Part shown: one piece after another, positions 43,833-54,145 of the stretch
Numbering within the stretch: the first letter of the stretch is position 1
How the letters are laid out: each line of letters begins with the position of its first letter
Assembly (NCBI GenBank): GCA_949128115.1
Contig: OX421967.1
Span: 62,570,855-62,634,854 of the forward strand
Length of the DNA: 64,000 nt
Source of the DNA: Anaspis maculata
Taxonomy: Eukaryota; Arthropoda; Insecta; Coleoptera; Scraptiidae
Reading direction: 5' to 3'
Made by a program: the position numbers and the translations under genes
Notes under the pieces: model-generated
Databases searched by the model: none
What the model was told of the DNA's origin: nothing
Seen by the model: the letters and a program-made list of their open reading frames with translations, nothing else

Positions 43833-46800
43833 ATAATGACGAAAGATTCACGTCGATACGTCCACTAATAAGGAAGATAGACTTATTTTGTGTCAAACGC
43901 TATAACTCACGAACGGGCGGAGTTATCACACAACTTCAAACTCCATCGTGATCAAAAATATGTTGGCCACAATATGACGAAAGATTCACGTTGATACGTC
44001 CACTCATAAGGGAGATAGACTTATTTTGTGTCAAACGCTATAACTCACGAACGGCCGGAGTTATCACACAACTTCAAACTCCATCGTGATCAAAAAATTG
44101 TTGGCCACAATATAACAATAGATTCACGTCGATACGTTCACTAATAAGGGAGATAGGCCTCATTTGTGTCAAACGCTATAACTCACGAACGGGCGGAGTT
44201 ATCACACAACTTCAAACTCCATCGTGATCAAAAAATTGTTGGCCACAATATGACGAAAGATTCACGTCGATACGTCCGTTGATAAGGGAGATAGGCTTAA
44301 TTTGTGTCAAACGCTATAACTCACAAACGGGCGGAGTTATCACACAACTTCAAACTTCATCGTGATCAAAAAATTGTTGGCCACAATATAACAAAAGATT
44401 CACGTCGATACGTCCACTAATGAGGGAGATAGACTTATTTTGTGTCAAACGCTATAACTCACGAACGGGTGGAGTTATCACACAACTTCAAACTCCATCG
44501 TGATCAAAAAATTGTTGGCCACAATATGACGAAAGATTCACGTCATCACGTCCACTAATAAGGGAGATAGGCTTAATTTGTGTCAAACGCTATTACTCAC
44601 GAACGGGCGGAGTTATCACACAACTTCAAACTCCATCGTGATCAAAAAATTGTTGGCCACAATATAACAAAAGATTCACGTCGATACGTCCACTAATAAG
44701 GGAGATAGGCTTAATTTGTGTCAAACGCTATAACTCACGAACGGGCGGAGTTATCACACAACTTCAAACTCCATCGTGATCAAAAAATTGTTGGCCACAA
44801 TATGACGGAAAGTTCACGTCGATACGTCCACTAATAAGGGAGATAGGCCTCATTTGTGTCAAACGATATAACTCACGAACGGGCAGAGTTATCACACAAC
44901 TTCAAACTCCATCGTGATCAAAAAATTGTTGGCCACAATATGACGAAAGATTCACGTCGATACGTCCACTAATAAGGGAGATAGGCCTCATTTGTGTCAA
45001 ACGATATTACTCACGAACGGGCAGAGTTATCACACAACTTCAAACTCCATCGTGATCAAAAAATTGTTAACCACAATATAACAAAAGATTCACGTCGATA
45101 CGTCCACTAATAAGGGAGATAGGCCCCATTTGTGTCAAACGCTATAACTCACGAACGGGCGGAGTTATCACAAAACTTCAAACTCCATCGTGATCAAAAA
45201 ATTGTTTGCCACAATATGACGAAAGATTCACGTCGATACGTCCACTAATAAGGGAGATAGGTTCAATTTGTGTCAAACGCTATTACTCACGAACGGGCGG
45301 AGTTATCACACAACTCCAAACTCCATCGTGATCAAAAAATTGTTGGCAACAATATAACAAAAGATTCACGTCGATACGTCCACCAATAAAGGAGATGGGC
45401 TTCATTTGTGTCAAACGCTATAACTCACGAACGGGCGGAGTTATCACACAACTTCAAACTCCATCGTGATCAAAAATATGTTGGCCACAATATGACGAAA
45501 AATTCACGTCGATACGTCCACTCATAAGGGAGATAGACTTATTTCGTGTCAAACGCTATAACTCACGAACGGCCGGAGTTATCACACAACTTCAAACTCC
45601 ATCGTGATCAAAAAATTGTTGGCCACAATATAACAAGAGATTCACGTCGATACGTTCACTAATAAGGGAGATAGGCCTCATTTGTGTCAAACGCTATAAC
45701 TCACGAACGGGCGGAGTTATCACACAACTTCAAACTCCATCGTGATCAAAAAATTGTTGGCCACAATATGACGAAAGATTCACGTCGATACGTCCACTAA
45801 TAAGGAAGATAGACTTATTTTGTGTCAAACGCTATAACTCACGAACGGGCGGAGTTATCACACAACTTCAAACTCCATCGTGATCAAAAAATTGTTGGCC
45901 ACGATATGACGAAAGATTCACGTCGATACGTCCACCAATAAGGGAGATAGACTTATTTTGTGTCAAACGCTATAACTCAAGAACATGCGGAGTTATCAAA
46001 CAACTTCAAACTCCATCGTGATCAAAAAATTGTTGGCCACAATATGACGAAAGATTCACGTCGATACGTCCACTAATAAGGGAGATAGACTTATTTTGTG
46101 TCAAACGCTATAACTTACGAACGGGCGGAGTTATCACACAACTTCAAACTCCATCGTGATCAAAAAATTGTTGGCCACAATATGACGAAAGATTCACGTC
46201 GATACGTCCACTAATAAGGGAGATAGACTTATTTTGTGTCAAACGCTATAACTCACGAACGGGCGGAGTTATCACACAACTTCAAACTCCATCGTGATCA
46301 AAAATATGTTGGCCACAATATGACGAAAGATTCACGTCGATACGTCCACTAATAAGGAAGATAGGCCTCATTTGTGTCAAACGCTATAACTCACGAACGG
46401 GCGGAGTTATCACACATCTTCAAACTCCATCGTGATCAAAAAATTGTTGGCCACAATATAACAAAAAATTCACGTCGATACGTCCACTAATAAGGGAGAT
46501 AGACTTATTTTGTGTCAAACGCTATAACTCACGAACGGGCGGAGTTATCACACAACTTCAAACTCCATCGTGATCAAAAAATTGTTGGCCACAATATGAC
46601 GAAAGATTCACGTCAATACGTCCACTAATAAGGGAGATGGGCTCAATTTGTGTCAAACGCTATTACTTACGAACGGGCGGAGTTATCACACAACTTCAAA
46701 CTCCATCGTGATCAAAAAATTGTTGGCCACAATATGACGGAAGATTCACGTCAATACGTCCACTAATAAGGAAGATAGGCTTAATTTGTGTCAAACGCTA

Positions 46801-47836
46801 TTACTCACGAACGGGCGGAGTTATCACACAACTTCAAACTCCATCGTGATCAAAAAATTGTTGGCCACAATATGACGAAAGATTCACGTCGATACGTCCA
46901 CTAATAAGGAAGATAGGCTTAATTTGTGTCAAACGCTATTACTCACGAACGGGCGGAGTTATCACACAACTTCAAACTCCATCGTGATCAAAAATATGTT
47001 GGCCACAATATGACGAGAGATTCACGTCGATACGTCCACTCATAAGGGAGATAGACTTATTTTGTGTCAAACGCTATAACTCACGAACGGCCGGAGTTAT
47101 CACACAACTTCAAACTCCATCGTGATCAAAAAATTGTTGGCCACAATATGACGAAAGATTCACGTCGATACGTCCACTAATAAGGAAGATAGACTTATTT
47201 TGTGTCAAACGCTATAACTCACGAACGGGCGGAGTTATCACACAACTTCAAACTCCATCGTGATCAAAAAATTGTTGGCCACGATATGACGAAAGATTCA
47301 CGTCGTTACGTTCACTAATAAGGGAGATAGACTTATTTTGTGTCAAACGCTATAACTCAAGAACATGCGGAGTTATCAAACAACTTCAAACTCCATCGTG
47401 ATCAAAAAATTGTTGGCCACAATATGACGAAAGATTCACGTCGATACGTCCACTAATAAGGGAGATAGACTTATTTTGTGTCAAACGCTATAACTTACGA
47501 ACGGGCGGAGTTATCACACAACTTCAAACTTCATCGTGATCAAAAAATTGTTGGCCACAATATAACAAAAGATTCACGTCGATACGTCCACTAATGAGGA
47601 GATAGACTTATTTTGTGTCAAACGCTATAACTCACGAACGGGTGGAGTTATCACACAACTTCAAACTCCATCGTGATCAAAAAATTGTTGGCCACAATAT
47701 GACGAAAGATTCACGTCAATACGTCCACTAATAAGGGAGATAGGCTTAATTTGTGTCAAACGCTATTACTCACGAACGGGCGGAGTTATCACACAACTTC
47801 AAACTCCATCGTGATCAAAAAATTGTTGGCCACAAT

Positions 47837-47972
47837 AGGTTTGTTCGCGTCGCATGAACTTTCTGCACTTTCTGCACTCAAATTGCTGTGATTGGTCAGC
47901 TGCTGCCAGGGACCCCACGCTATTGGCTGGGGTACAGAAAGTGCAAAAAGTTCATGCGACGCGAACAAACCT
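47837..47972. mobile_element. MITE-like element, copy 2
   Basis: Identical by eye to copy 1 over its whole length, inserted at the same monomer position and in the same orientation, exactly 4,140 bp (30 x 138) further on. The flanking monomers match copy 1 only from roughly 60 bp to the left to about 125 bp to the right, then switch to different subtypes (for example AAAAAATTGTTTGCC in place of AAAAATATGTTGG). Copying within the array followed by exchange of the flanks explains this better than two independent insertions. Confidence 0.85.
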
Positions 47973-48546
47973 ATAATGACGAAAGATTCACGTCGATACG
48001 TCCACTAATAAGGAAGATAGACTTATTTTGTGTCAAACGCTATAACTCACGAACGGGCGGAGTTATCACACAACTTCAAACTCCATCGTGATCAAAAAAT
48101 TGTTTGCCACAATATGACGAAAGATTCACGTCGATACGTCCACTAATAAGGGAGATAGGTTCAATTTGTGTCAAACGCTATTACTCACGAACGGGCGGAG
48201 TTATCACACAACTCCAAACTCCATCGTGATCAAAAAATTGTTGGCAACAATATAACAAAAGATTCACGTCGATACGTCCACCAATAAAGGAGATGGGCTT
48301 CATTTGTGTCAAACGCTATAACTCACGAACGGGCGGAGTTATCACACAACTTTAAACTCCATCGTGATAAAAATATGTTGGCCACAATATGACGAAAGAT
48401 TCACGTCGATACGTCCACTCATAAGGGAGATAGACTTATTTCGTGTCAAACGCTATAACTCACGAACGGCCGGAGTTATCACACAACTTCAAACTCCATC
48501 GTGATCAAAAAATTGTTGGCCACAATATAACAAGAGATTCACGTCG

Positions 48547-48550
48547 ATAC
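48547..48550. other. target-site duplication, left (ATAC)
   Basis: ATAC immediately before the 5' LTR matches ATAC immediately after the 3' LTR. Together with the intact monomer context it shows a clean integrase-type insertion with no later rearrangement of the flanks. Confidence 0.93.
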
Positions 48551-49074
48551 TGTGGTGATCGGCCTAGCCTAAAATTAAAATAGTTAACTTAAGCATAAGA
48601 GCGGAGCTGCAGCTGGTGAAATTCAGGAAGTAGGAGGGGAAAGATGCATGGCTTGAGGAAGCCGAGAAAAAGACGCAAGGGGGTTGGTGTGTGAATGTGA
48701 CGCAGTGAGGACACCTTGCTTTGCGCTCCTGCTATTATTGTTATATTATTTGTTGATCAAGCTGTTTACGGTTTAGTGATTGTGAGTTTGATGGTGATCG
48801 ATCGTTGAAGTTAGAAAGGCAAGTGATCACTGATTTGATTTATTTGACCCTAAATTGAGGGAACAGGTGTTCAGAAGTTTATTAGCACAGATCATTGTGA
48901 AATCAAAGTCGTACTTCAATTAATTGGTGTGCAATCTCTATTATGAATATTCAGCTGTTGGGACCCAAGTACAGTCGTAATGTCAGATTTAATTGAATTT
49001 CAAGAGGTAAATTACCTGGGCTTTCCCACCTGTGAAGGTGCTTCAAGATGACGTGGCTTTTCTTCTCTATGCGG

Positions 49075-50122
49075 TTAACCCTTTCAGATATAAGCTTTAG
49101 TCAGTGCGTTAAAATTATAAGTTCAGAAGAATTAGAAGTGAGCGTTAGACGCGAATAAGAAAGGGTTAAAGTCAGGTGCGGCATTGCGGAACGAACCAGC
49201 AAACTCCAAGTGATGTCCGGAGCCTACTAAACTGACGCTATCTTCACAAAGAACCGGGTGAGATGTCACCCTGAACTAAGGCTAAGCCAAAGCAACAATT
49301 ACCTGACCCAAAGGGTTAATCAACAGGCAGTTAGCGACAGGACAGAGTTAACCCGAATCGTCTGAAAAGATATTCGTGGCAATCAAGCTCTGGCACCTGG
49401 CTGCCAACCATCGCGAAGCGGTAGAAAATAAGAGCGGAAAATTGCGGAAATTAGGAAATGCAAAGCGCGAGAAATTCCCCACACAAAATCTGAAAGCCAA
49501 GTCATTTGAAGCTACCTGATACATGATCTGAAATAAAGTTCTTTTCGAAAAGTCTATTGAAAGGACTGTACCAAACAAAGACCCAAAGGGTTAATTCATG
49601 CTTATCATACCGGTAAATAAACCATCAACTAAAGCTCGAGTTGAAACGTATGGTATTGAACTGACGACATTATGACAATAATTGGGAACCGACAAAACTG
49701 GGAATTATTGCAGCTATAAACATTCCAATTTAACTCTTTCAATTAATAACCCTTTAACAGGGGAACTCCACAAATAATGAATTTGCCATGCTGTTTGGAA
49801 TATAATTAAAATTGTGTAAACTATTGCTAAAGAAGGCAATGACGTATTTCAGGAATTAAATTGTATTGGTTACGAATCTAGTTTAATTAAGCAGTGAAAT
49901 GAAGAATCAGACAATGAGATTCAGTAAAAGCAAAAGGCTTATGTTTGTTCAAATTTAATCCAATATAATAAAGGAACTTGTGACTTGAATTGTTTGTTTC
50001 TATGTAGGAAATAGATTAATTTGGTCCTCTCGTAGGTAGAACCAAGGTTTGTCAACAAAGAAAGGGGTGAACTGATTCACGGGAAACAAAGGGTTAAAAT
50101 GCACAACGTAAATGGGTTAAAA
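49075..50122. promoter_or_regulatory. cluster of AAAGGGTTAA motifs in the 5' LTR
   Basis: AAAGGGTTAA or a near match occurs at 49,160, 49,310, 49,585 and 50,088, with a variant AATGGGTTAA at 50,111. On the other strand it occurs at 49,075-49,085 (TTAACCCTTTC) and 49,747-49,757 (TAACCCTTTAA). Another copy is in the leader at 50,818. The 3' LTR repeats the set from 53,076. So many copies of a 10-mer in 1.1 kb is far beyond chance. A protein-binding site controlling LTR transcription is the simplest reading, but it is inference. Confidence 0.6.
49532..49621 (+). terminator. candidate polyadenylation signals in the LTR
   Basis: Two AATAAA hexamers at 49,532-49,537 and 49,616-49,621, with counterparts in the 3' LTR at 53,533 and 53,617. 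In LTR elements the copy in the 3' LTR would direct polyadenylation. Which one is used, and so where R ends, cannot be told from sequence alone. Confidence 0.4.
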
Positions 50123-50139
50123 GGGGGGTGAGCACCACA

Positions 50140-51009
50140 TTGGGCCTGAGACCAGGATTACGAGATAGTGAAAGAGACCAATTAATCCAAATTTGCTACA
50201 TGGAAAGTTGAAAAATTAAATTGAATAATCACAGACGGAGGAATTTCGCTGGTGTTAAAAAAAGGGCCGGGCAACACTCACACATGGCGGAAGTCGTTCG
50301 TTATGTGGGAGCATGAAGAATCCACACCAGCGAGCGGCGGTCTTCGAGGGTGCAAGAAACGGCAATAAGTTACCTGCTTTTGGGCCAGCATGCCGCCAAC
50401 AACAAAGTCGGGCGACACTCTCTCAATCCATGCATTATATTGCTAAAACTATAACATTCTTCGATAGCCGAGAATTTGGATGCGTTTTATTAAGTAATAT
50501 CATTAACTTGCTATAAATTAGGTGACAAAGAAAATTAGCAGAAACAGCACTGATTGGTAATAGAAGACAACAAAATTGGTACCTACCCAATCATTGTAAG
50601 ACAAATGAATTTTATGGGCACCGAATTACTTCACAGCCGAACTGCAAACAGGCTGCAAGTGGAAAAAAACCCACGCACCTAACGTCCTATGCAAACTTTA
50701 GGGGGGCAGCAACCCTATCAATTATACATCTGGAATACACACCTTTATGAAATTGATTTGAGTAGAAAAATAGACACTGCATGTACCTGCCGTCTTGCAG
50801 TTATAAATTGAAAACCAAAAGGGTTAAAATGGAAAACACTTGGCAAAGTCAGTTAGATGGAGTTCAATAGTTCAATGATTAATAATAATTCAAAGTGGTG
50901 TGATTTTAGTTAAGAATTACAGTAATTGGCTGACCAACAAGTTGATTAAATCACTGTAATTTGTTTCGAGTAACCCAATCGGAAGACGAGGACGCCTTTC
51001 AAATCGTTC
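50140..51009 (+). other. untranslated leader of the retrotransposon
   Basis: 870 bp between the 5' LTR and the gag start. It has one short open stretch (50,313-50,516, 67 codons) without recognisable features, which I do not call as a gene. An AAAGGGTTAA motif is present at 50,818. Packaging signals would be expected here by analogy with other LTR elements, but none can be identified by reading. Confidence 0.7.
50141..50158 (+). other. candidate primer-binding site
   Basis: One base after the 5' LTR comes TGGGCCTGAGACCAGGAT. It starts with TGG, as expected for pairing with the CCA end of a tRNA, and is in the right place. I could not match the remainder to a tRNA I know, so the primer is unassigned. 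Confidence 0.5.
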
Positions 51010-52146
51010 ATGAGAATGTATCGACAAGAGGGTGAGACAGGATCGGACTTGGAGTATCCTGCCTGGTTTCTCCATTGGAAAACGAAACACGAAGCCGAAA
51101 CTGCCAGAACTCTTGGAGAAATGGAACAGCGTTGGCAAGCCACGTTGGACACCTTGATGGAAGCCATTCGACATGGGTTGAATGAAAATCAGGGGCACCT
51201 GTCTGCGAGGGGGGCACCCAACAGCGTCGGGGAAATGCTGAACGAGTCCGTTCCCAACACCGTCGAATGCGGCCCTGCACCAAAGCGTCAAGCATCGATG
51301 ACCCAGCGGGAAGTCGAGGATAAGAATGGAGAGCAGGTACCAGGGAGATTCCACAACAGAGAGAGAGAACTTGATGCAGTGACGTCACTTGATGGAAGTG
51401 TAACAAAGATGGTGATAGTAGAAATGAAGCACTACCTATATACCATGCCCCGATTCAATGGAGACTTTCGACAGAATCCTGTAATTTTTCTGGGGAAACT
51501 GGAACGATTTTGCCGAGAACGAAAACTTTCCAGTGAGAAAATGGTGGAAATAGCCATCGAGAGTTTTCAGGGCGAAGCACGATTGTGGGCAAACTTCCAC
51601 TCCAGCCATTGGAAGACATACAATGAATTTCGAAGCAAATTTCTCTCCCGATTCTGGAATGAAAATGAGCAAAGGAAAATTCGACGAGAAATTCTGACTG
51701 CTAGACATCAACCTGAAGATTGCGACATGATGGTTCATTTCGCTAAGTTCGTTGAGCTTGCAAGCTTTTTAACAACACCGATTTCCGAGAAGACCCTAGT
51801 ACGAGACTTGATGTACCACTTTCCAACTTACGTTCAACACCTGTGGATCGTGAGCGGAAGTAAAGGATCCATTCCAAAGACAGCTGACTTCCTGGATGAA
51901 CTGGATAAAGCAAAACAAAACGAATTTCTTGAAGAGCCAGCAAGATCGGAAATGCCAAAATTATTACCCAAAGCTGAGGGTTTTGAGAGTCCATTGAGTT
52001 CAAAACCATCCAGGAAGCGACGCCGCCGAAGAGGGATGCGTCCATCCAGTTCGCAAGAGTTTGCAGATTCGAGTTGTTGGAAAAACAATGATTGTTTTGC
52101 CGGACAACTTGCCACAGAATTCACACGTGAAGTTATGGAATTTTAA
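51010..52146 (+). CDS. gag: gag-like structural protein of the LTR element (378 aa)
   Basis: The only substantial ORF of the element. Gag builds the particle in which retrotransposon RNA is packaged. The start is the first ATG after an in-frame stop at 50,971; a second Met is codon 3. Residues about 20-60 look helical and amphipathic, possibly a coiled coil. Residues about 145-265 resemble the Retrotrans_gag capsid family: PRFNGDFRQNPVIFLGKLER (147-166), FQGEARLWANF (186-196), and W-x5-F-x3-F-x3-F spacing at 201-215. A basic tail SRKRRRRRG (334-342) may bind RNA; no CCHC zinc knuckle is present. The last 36 residues after the basic patch look unrelated to Gag. No pol gene follows. The ORF is unbroken, consistent with a young element. 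The Gag assignment is by motif pattern only; I rate it likely. Confidence 0.82.
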   Translation: MRMYRQEGETGSDLEYPAWFLHWKTKHEAETARTLGEMEQRWQATLDTLMEAIRHGLNENQGHLSARGAPNSVGEMLNESVPNTVECGPAPKRQASMTQREVEDKNGEQVPGRFHNRERELDAVTSLDGSVTKMVIVEMKHYLYTMPRFNGDFRQNPVIFLGKLERFCRERKLSSEKMVEIAIESFQGEARLWANFHSSHWKTYNEFRSKFLSRFWNENEQRKIRREILTARHQPEDCDMMVHFAKFVELASFLTTPISEKTLVRDLMYHFPTYVQHLWIVSGSKGSIPKTADFLDELDKAKQNEFLEEPARSEMPKLLPKAEGFESPLSSKPSRKRRRRRGMRPSSSQEFADSSCWKNNDCFAGQLATEFTREVMEF

Positions 52147-52551
52147 TTTGCAATTAGACATAGAGCTTAGCTTGTGTAAAGTTTCAGGAACGTCCTTGAT
52201 GAAAACATCTTTGGGACCAGAGAATGACTGTCGAAGACTACAGCCTGAAAGTTGACAACCCGAGTGCAAATCCAGCACGAAAATTTGAAGACAATGCGCA
52301 ATTAGTCGTAAGAAAGACCAAGAGGTTTTTATGTCTGTAGACTTTTCCTCTACTAGCTGAGTTTTCCCTCTGTGGAAGGGTTTTTCTCTGTCTAATGAAC
52401 ATTAAGGTCTTGATCTATGAACATGTTAATCATTTAGGATCTCCAATCAAGTAGAATTGTAAAACTATTTTAATGAAACCTAGAATTTAGGGACGCGATT
52501 TTGGACCTATTGTTAAACTTCATTTAAACAATAAGCCCAAAAGGGGGGCTA
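52147..52551 (+). other. 3' untranslated region of the retrotransposon
   Basis: 405 bp between the gag stop and the 3' LTR. A +1-frame open stretch (52,061-52,255) overlaps the end of gag and runs into this region. It could be a remnant of a lost downstream gene or chance. A hairpin-like TTTTCCCTCTGTGGAAGGG lies near 52,362. No retroviral enzyme motif is visible in any frame. Confidence 0.7.
52539..52551 (+). other. polypurine tract
   Basis: AAAAGGGGGG followed by CTA lies directly before the 3' LTR, the position at which plus-strand DNA synthesis is primed in LTR elements. The same AAAAGGGGGG also occurs just inside the 3' end of each LTR (50,119 and 54,121). Confidence 0.8.
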
Positions 52552-54141
52552 TGTGGTGATCGGCCTAGCCTAAAATTAAAATAGTTAACTTAAGCATAAG
52601 AGCGGAGCTGCAGCTGGTGAAATTCAGGAAGTAGGAGGGGAAAGATGCATGGCTTGAGGAAGCCGAGAAAAAGACGCAAGGGGGTTGGTGTGTGAATGTG
52701 ACGCAGTGAGGACACCTTGCTTTGCGCTCCTGCTATTATTGTTATATTATTTGTTGATCAAGCTGTTTACGGTTTAGTGATTGTGAGTTTGATGGTGATC
52801 GATCGTTGAAGTTAGAAAGGCAAGTGATCACTGATTTGATTTATTTGACCCTAAATTGAGGGAACAGGTGTTCAGAAGTTTATTAGCACAGATCATTGTG
52901 AAATCAAAGTCGTACTTCAATTAATTGGTGTGCAATCTTTATTATGAATATTCAGCTGTTGGGACCCAAGTACAGTCGTAATGTCAGATTTAATTGAATT
53001 TCAAGAGGTAAATTACCTGGGCTTTCCCACCTGTGAAGGTGCTTCAAGATGACGTGGCTTTTCTTCTCTATGCGGTTAACCCTTTCAGATATAAGCTTTA
53101 GTCAGTGCGTTAAAATTATAAGTTCAGAAGAATTAGAAGTGAGAGTTAGACGCGAATAAGAAAGGGTTAAAGTCAGGTGCGGCATTGCGGAACGAACCAG
53201 CAAACTCCAAGTGATGTCCGGAGCCTACTAAACTGACGCTATCTTCACAAAGAACCGGGTGAGATGTCACCCTGAACTAAGGCTAAGCCAAAGCAACAAT
53301 TACCTGACCCAAAGGGTTAATCAACAGGCAGTTAGCGACAGGACAGAGTTAACCCGAATCGTCTGAAAAGATATTCGTGGCAATCAAGCTCTGGCACCTG
53401 GCTGCCAACCATCGCGAAGCGGTAGAAAATAAGAGCGGAAAATTGCGGAAATTAGGAAATGCAAAGCGCGAGAAATTCCCCACACAAAATCTGAAAGCCA
53501 AGTCATTTGAAGCTACCTGATACATGATCTGAAATAAAGTTCTTTTCGAAAAGTCTATTGAAAGGACTGTACCAAACAAAGACCCAAAGGGTTAATTCAT
53601 GCTTATCATACCGGTAAATAAACCATCAACTAAAGCTCGAGTTGAAACGTATGGTATTGAACTGACGACATTATGACAATAATTGGGAACCGACAAAACT
53701 GGGAATTATTGCAGCTATAAACATTCCAATTTAACTCTTTCAATTAATAACCCTTTAACAGGGGAACTCCACAAATAATGAATTTGCCATGCTGTTTGGA
53801 ATATAATTAAAATTGTGTAAACTATTGCTAAAGAAGGCAATGACGTATTTCAGGAATTAAATTGTATTGGTTACGAATCTAGTTTAATTAAGCAGTGAAA
53901 TGAAGAATCAGACAATGAGATTCAGTAAAAGCAAAAGGCTTATGTTTGTTCAAATTTAATCCAATATAATAAAGGAACTTGTGACTTGAATTGTTTGTTT
54001 CTATGTAGGAAATAGATTAATTTGGTCCTCTCGTAGGTAGAACCAAGGTTTGTCAACAAAAGAAAGGGGTGAACTGATTCACGGGAAACAAAGGGTTAAA
54101 ATGCACAACGTAAATGGGTTAAAAGGGGGGTGAGCACCACA
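52552..54141 (+). repeat. 3' LTR
   Basis: 1,590 bp, the direct copy of the 5' LTR at offset 4,001 (4,002 after a 1-bp insertion near 54,060). It follows the polypurine tract directly and ends CACCACA at 54,141, where the satellite resumes with ATACGTTCAC. Candidate AATAAA signals at 53,533 and 53,617 would serve 3'-end formation of the element's RNA. Confidence 0.96.
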
Positions 54142-54145
54142 ATAC
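54142..54145. other. target-site duplication, right (ATAC)
   Basis: Right copy of the 4-bp duplication. It is followed by GTTCACTAATAAGGG, the tail expected for the CGGCCG-subtype monomer that was interrupted. Four base pairs is a size seen in several insect Ty3/gypsy elements. Confidence 0.93.

Larger units (their letters stand above)
1..48550 (+). repeat. 138-bp satellite array, left arm
   Basis: Head-to-tail tandem repeat. The landmark CAAACGCT recurs at 13, 151 and 289 and then about every 138 bp throughout, always in the same orientation; I saw no inverted monomer. The arm holds about 350 monomers. The stretch from GAGTTATC through CTCCATCGTGATCA to the A-tract and TTGTTGG is strongly conserved. 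The segment between GGGAGAT and TTGTGTC is the most variable and defines subtypes: GACTTATT, GGCCTCA, GGCTTAA, GGTTCAA and GGGCTTCA. All six frames contain stops in ordinary monomers, so the array is non-coding. A few monomers are 1-2 bp short, for example near 16,937, 47,596 and 48,368. The array is broken only by the two short elements at 43.7 and 47.8 kb, and ends here at the retrotransposon. A centromeric or heterochromatic role is likely by analogy but not shown. Confidence 0.98.
48551..50139 (+). repeat. 5' LTR
   Basis: 1,589 bp, unusually long relative to the 2.4-kb internal region. Compared base by base with the 3' LTR I found three differences: C at 48,938 (T at 52,939), C at 49,143 (A at 53,144), and one A fewer in the run near 50,059. 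It contains candidate polyadenylation signals AATAAA at 49,532 and 49,616, and many copies of AAAGGGTTAA. A possible TATA-like stretch (TTATATTATTT) lies near 48,740, but the U3/R/U5 limits cannot be fixed by reading. No supported protein is encoded. Confidence 0.96.
48551..54141 (+). mobile_element. non-autonomous gag-only LTR retrotransposon, complete
   Basis: A complete element of 5,591 bp: 5' LTR 48,551-50,139, internal region 50,140-52,551, 3' LTR 52,552-54,141. LTRs begin TGTGGTG and end CACCACA, a perfect 7-bp inverted terminus. It is flanked by a 4-bp target duplication, ATAC. Removing the element and one ATAC restores an ordinary monomer (CGTCGATACGTTCAC). The internal region holds one gag-like ORF and no protease, reverse transcriptase, RNase H or integrase, so movement would need enzymes from a partner element. 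The architecture matches the class known as TR-GAG (terminal-repeat retrotransposon with a gag domain). A Ty3/gypsy relationship is inferred from the Gag type and the short target duplication. Two substitutions and one 1-bp indel between the LTRs suggest recent insertion. Confidence 0.95.

Noticed and set aside
43748..43951. 67-codon ORF across MITE copy 1 (also 47,888-48,091)
   Set aside because: It starts in the MITE and ends in satellite sequence. The satellite part is just the one frame that stays open for 45 codons per monomer. No domain, and it exists only because the insertion supplies an ATG.
1..48550. Satellite as a giant repeat protein, because 138 bp is 46 codons and one frame has a single TGA per monomer
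   Set aside because: There is no start codon in ordinary monomers, a stop occurs every 46 codons, scattered 1-2 bp indels are tolerated, and nothing suggests a TGA-recoding host.
1..48550. CRISPR array
   Set aside because: The conserved stretch is far longer than a CRISPR repeat, the variable segments are a few recurring subtypes instead of unique spacers, and no cas gene is present.
49348..49578. 76-codon minus-strand ORF in each LTR (also 53,349-53,579)
   Set aside because: No motif; both copies are identical because the LTRs are, and LTRs of this kind are not expected to encode proteins on this strand.
50313..50516. 67-codon ORF in the retrotransposon leader
   Set aside because: Short, no motif, far upstream of gag; not distinguishable from chance.
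50917..52278. Several minus-strand ORFs opposite gag
   Set aside because: They are shadows of the gag coding sequence, without recognisable domains of their own.
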